64,000 nucleotides of DNA from Mucor racemosus (taxonomy: Eukaryota; Mucoromycota; Mucoromycetes; Mucorales; Mucoraceae). Made by a program: the position numbers and the translations under genes. Below the pieces are notes generated by a model that was not told the origin of the DNA, made no database searches, and was given only the letters and a program-made list of their open reading frames with translations. Positions within the stretch are counted from its first letter, which is position 1, and the number at the start of each line of letters is the position of its first letter. Below are positions 59,827 through 64,000 of the stretch, one piece after another. Location of the stretch: the NCBI GenBank assembly GCA_027405735.1, contig JAPEHQ010000001.1:3782001-3846000 (forward strand), in the 5' to 3' direction.

Positions 59827-60305
59827 CAGTCGTAATTCGATTTAGTGAACTCGTAAATAGTGGATTTTCGATTTAATGGACAGTTTGAAATCTCCCGTTT
59901 TTTCTTTCATAATTTTACTGCCTAAATCCACTGAACCGATTCAGTAGATAGTGGACAATTTCGTTTCTACCAGTCCATTATATTAGTAAAATATAAATAC
60001 TATTGGATAAAACTGTATTTAGCCAGTAATAGCTTGAGCTGGTAGCCATGAAATTAGAAGAAATATGGAGAATAACCAAATCGCGTGCCTAATTTACCTC
60101 CGTTTTTTATTAAATTTCTTGTTATCCACTGTTTAATTCAGCTGCTCGAATATGAAAAGCCTTTATTAACAATATTATTTAATACTATAAACTAGTAACG
60201 CCTTTTTATTCTCATTTTTTGATTCAATGTTGCGGAAAATGATTTATTCGATTTAGTGGACACTTTTCTCCCTCCCAGCAATTCCACAAAATGGAATCAC
60301 GACTG
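59827..60305 (-). mobile_element. Pogo/Tc1-like non-autonomous element, copy 2
   Basis: 479 bp, TA on both sides (59825-59826 and 60306-60307). Inverted relative to copy 1 and lacks the nested MITE. One end carries point changes (CACAAAATGGAATCACGACTG). Confidence 0.78.
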
Positions 60306-61435
60306 TATATTAAAAACATTAGTCCCTTGTTAAAGTATGTTAGAATGCGTATTCATATACAAGAAAAGAATACCAGCTTGATAGTCCGATATGCCTTATC
60401 AACACACGTATAAAAGGATTTTCAAGGCTTTACATTATTTAACGCAATTAAAACCCTGCTAAATTATTGTACATTTCAGCCAATGTAAAAGCAGCATTAT
60501 AGCGCTTGAACTATAAACTAAGCAAAATAGGCAATATCTGTTACTATAGTAGAAACATGAAATTTTCCACTAGAAAAACCGTCTGTCATATCATACATTC
60601 ATTAAAAAATTGCAAAAGCGAGCCCGTAGAGCGACGCCGTAATTGAGCATAGCAAGATTGAATGGCTAAGTCTCTTATACTATGGTATATATCTAAGTTT
60701 TAAATAAAAAAGCATTTTTTTTAACTTTTTTTATATTTAACCACGTATGGTCTGAAAATTCAGATTTTGTAGCGGACATTTTCGGGACTCATTTTATCCT
60801 TACCAACACTCGTGATTTTGATTAAAAAATAGAAAAATCAATTTTTGATACCAAAATCAACGTTTAAATATACGACATTGTGAGAGAAAATTGTAGCCAT
60901 GACTAATACACATTTTATAAAAGCTTAATATTAAATGTTAAGTAATAAAAATTAGCATTTTTGGCCCAAAAACGGTTTTTTGATTAAAGGATTTTCATGT
61001 AATATTTTACAATAAAAATGTTTGTTATTTTTTATTGAGCATATAGAGCGCTAAATGTTGTATATGTGTATATTTTTTGTTTTTATAATTGGTAGTATAA
61101 TTCACTCTGAATTTGCAAAACCAAAAAAAAAAAAATTAAAAAATGTCAAAATTGATGATCTGGACAAAAATAATTTTCTAAATTAATATTCCGCTTATAA
61201 GCTTTCTAAGTCTTAAAAATAAGAGATTTTATTATACTTGTGAACTTTTTCAAGAATTTACGATGGTGTACCGACTTGGTTCAAGCTAATTACTGTAAAT
61301 CTCTATACATGTTAATATTGTGTGATAGTTTATTTGATAATAATATAGCCTTATTTTGTAATTACCGCGCTAAAGGTAATTTACATTGAGTTTTAGTCTT
61401 ACCTCTCCAATATTATAAATTATAAACATTGTTAT
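60306..61435 (-). repeat. Family E body, inverted arm of a large palindrome
   Basis: Reverse complement of about 48225-49365 and of 61770-62920. Confidence 0.75.
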
Positions 61436-61742
61436 ATCAAAAGATACTAATATAAAAATACTCTGCTAAAATATACATTTTATTAATTCATTGATGCTTC
61501 GTATTTATATGTTTTCTAGATAGTTTTATGATTATTAATATTATTAATGAATTTCCGGGTATTGAGGTACTTGATATGATTTGTTCCCAAATCATATACA
61601 ATGGAATTTGTGAAATTAAGAATCTATAATTGTATCATTTGGATATGATGTAGGATTGCTTATGTTTCATTGTTGCCAAGTGTTCCTGAAGGTTCCTGAT
61701 TGTTGCTGTTAATGCTAGTGGTTATGTATGACATTTAGTAAA

Positions 61743-63649
61743 TAGGTTCCATTGATGGCCATGTTTATGTTTATGATATTGGAGAGGTAAGAATAAAAAA
61801 AAATTAATTTAAATTACCTTTAGCGCGGTAATTACAAAATAAGGCTATATTATTATCAAATAAACTATCACACAATATTAACATGTATAGAGATTTACAG
61901 TAATTAGCTTGAACCAAGTCGGTACACCATCGTAAATTCTTGAAAAAGTTCACAAGTATAATAAAATCTCTTATTTTTAAGACTTAGAAAGCTTATAAGC
62001 GGAATATTAATTTAGAAAATTATTTTTGTCCAGATCATCAATTTTGACATTTTTTAATTTTTTTTTTTTTGGTTTTGCAAATTCAGAGTGAATTATACTA
62101 CCAATTATAAAAACAAAAAATATACACATATACAACATTTAGCGCTCTATATGCTCAATAAAAAATAACAAACATTTTTATTGTAAAATATTACATGAAA
62201 ATCCTTTAATCAAAAAACCGTTTTTGGGCCAAAAATGCTAATTTTTATTACTTAACATTTAATATTAAGCTTTTATAAAATGTGTATTAGTCATGGCTAC
62301 AATTTTCTCTCACAATGTCGTATATTTAAACGTTGATTTTGGTATCAAAAATTGATTTTTCTATTTTTTGATCAAAATCATGAGTGTTGGTAAGGATAAA
62401 ATGAGTCCCGAAAATGTCCGCTACAAAAACTGAATTTTCAGACCATACGTGGTTAAATATAAGAAAAGTGAAAAAAAACGCATTTTCATTTAAAGCTTAG
62501 ATATATACCATAGTATAAAAGACTTAGCCGTTTAATCGTGTTATGCTCAATTATGGCGTCGCTCTACGGGCTCACTTTTGCAATTTTTTAATGAATCTAT
62601 GATATGACAGACAGTTTTTCTAGAAGAAAAATGTATGTTTCTATGATAGCAGATATTGCCTGTTTTACTTAGTTTATAGTTCAGGTGCTGTAATGCTGCT
62701 TTTACATTGGTTGACATGTGCAATTTAGCAGGGTTTTAAATGCGCTAAATAATGTAAACCCTTAAAAATCCTTTTATACTTGTGTTGTTTCTCTCTTTTT
62801 GTTTTCATATTATTCCAAGAATATATTCACCGTTTGATGAGGCATATCAGACTATCAAGCTGGTATTCTTTTCTTTTGTCTGAATACACATTCTAACATA
62901 AGGAACTAATGTTTTTAATATAGGTAGTAGTTATATTAGAGACTGATATTTTCATTTAACTGCATTCTAAGGTCAAATATCATTATTTACTACTATACTT
63001 TTGGACATATTTCTTGATTACCAGATCAAATCGAAGGCAATGATATTTATATCTACCCAATGGAAAACTAGAACTGGCTACAAACCCACGAAATGTTCCA
63101 GAAAAGTGATAAAATTTCAAATGATATAGAAACAAAAAAAAAAAGAATAATCTAATGTTTTGTCTAATAATCATAGTTTCGATCGTAGCTACTGTATACT
63201 TGAAAACAAATCTTTTTACAGCTGACAATCGTAAATTAAAATAATAAGTTTAAACAATGTTAATTCGTTTAAATTTTATGTGTGATAAAGTAACATTTAT
63301 AACCTTTAGATTTGGCTTGCATATAAATTTAAGCAGTAAGTGTTATTTAAGTTTATGCTCGAACAAAAGCCATTGTTGCTGTAAACGTATAGCTATAAAC
63401 ATATTTACAAATGATAATAATCGTAAATATATTGGCAGTTGCATATATTGCTCTACATCAACAACGTATTGAATTGTAGTGTCTATAATTTATATTAATA
63501 AAAACAAATGTAATTTAAAAACATCCATTCCAGTAAAAAAATGCAATGGAATTTTGAGAACGGCACGATGCTCATGTACAAACCAATTTTTGCCCATACA
63601 ATCAGCTCATTATGCTCATGGTCAGATTTTATTATTATGCACAAATAAT
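61743..63649 (+). repeat. Family E body, direct copy
   Basis: Near-identical stretches with 48190-50107 along 1.9 kb. Starts inside the dynein-like fragment (SIDGHVYVYDIGE at about 61750-61787). Confidence 0.78.
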
Positions 63650-64000
63650 CCTGCATCTCACAGCTGCTTGAGATATTTAAACAGCCACGTCCGGACGTTC
63701 CGGTAATTTTTTCTAGAAATTTACAGCTTGGGGATATTATTAGATGGCCGCTTCCGGAGGGGTTTCGGCGTTTTTTTTTGAAAGAGCGGCCACTGGCAAA
63801 AATGTGAATTACATACAGTAAAAAAAGAAGAATTCGCAACAAATATGATATTTGGCAATTTGGGTTAGAGGAATTGCCTTTAAATGCTGTATATTCAATC
63901 AAAATGCCCTGCCTTCAATAATTACTAATAACTCATTCTCCCTGGAAACAATCTAAATGACTTTAGAAAAAAGAAAACATGGAAGTAATAATGGTGGTGC
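63650..64000. other. Window end with a short GC-rich patch
   Basis: 63680-63800 contains CGTCCGGACGTTCCGG, TGGCCGCTTCCGG and AGCGGCCACTGGC, unlike the AT-rich surroundings. Possibly the end of another element. No gene supported. Confidence 0.3.

Overview
The window looks like nuclear DNA of an early-diverging filamentous fungus, most likely Mucoromycota (Mucorales-like). The reasons are AT-rich DNA, introns of about 48-83 bases with GT..AG ends, fungal-specific genes (Zn2Cys6 factor, RTA1 family, Rtt109 acetyltransferase, Skt5-type chitin synthase activator) and large repeat-filled stretches. Species cannot be assigned from sequence alone. Exon junctions below were built by hand from open frames, splice sites and family conservation; each multi-exon model closes in frame to a stop.

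Layout: (1) 1-8.9 kb is a gene block: the 3' end of an unrecognised gene, a TORC2 HbrB/PRR5-type subunit, a four-exon Zn2Cys6 transcription factor, a decayed MADS-box gene, and a reverse-strand MBOAT lysophospholipid acyltransferase. (2) 8.9-24.3 kb is a repeat block: units of an AT-rich repeat (family A), solo LTRs and a complete-looking 2.5-kb piggyBac transposon with TTAA target duplications. (3) 24.3-43.4 kb is the main gene block: RTA1-like membrane protein, Rtt109, a repetitive CaaX protein, a small charged protein, UCHL5-type deubiquitinase head-to-head with ORC1, Skt5-like chitin synthase activator, mitochondrial N-acetylglutamate synthase, a nucleotide-sugar 4,6-dehydratase and an alpha-arrestin. 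(4) 43.4-64 kb has no intact gene I can support. It holds inverted family A units, a pogo-like TA element, two identical 230-bp MITEs, LTRs, a decayed heptad-coding minisatellite, a 90-bp tandem repeat, and a repeat family (E) that carries a pseudogenised piece of a cytoplasmic dynein intermediate chain.

The genes are not an operon. Loose themes are cell wall and membrane (Skt5, 4,6-dehydratase, MBOAT, RTA1, arrestin, TORC2) and chromatin/replication (ORC1, Rtt109). The most distinctive content is the mobile DNA: insertions can be ordered in time from nested elements and target-site duplications, and a host gene fragment has been amplified by a repeat.
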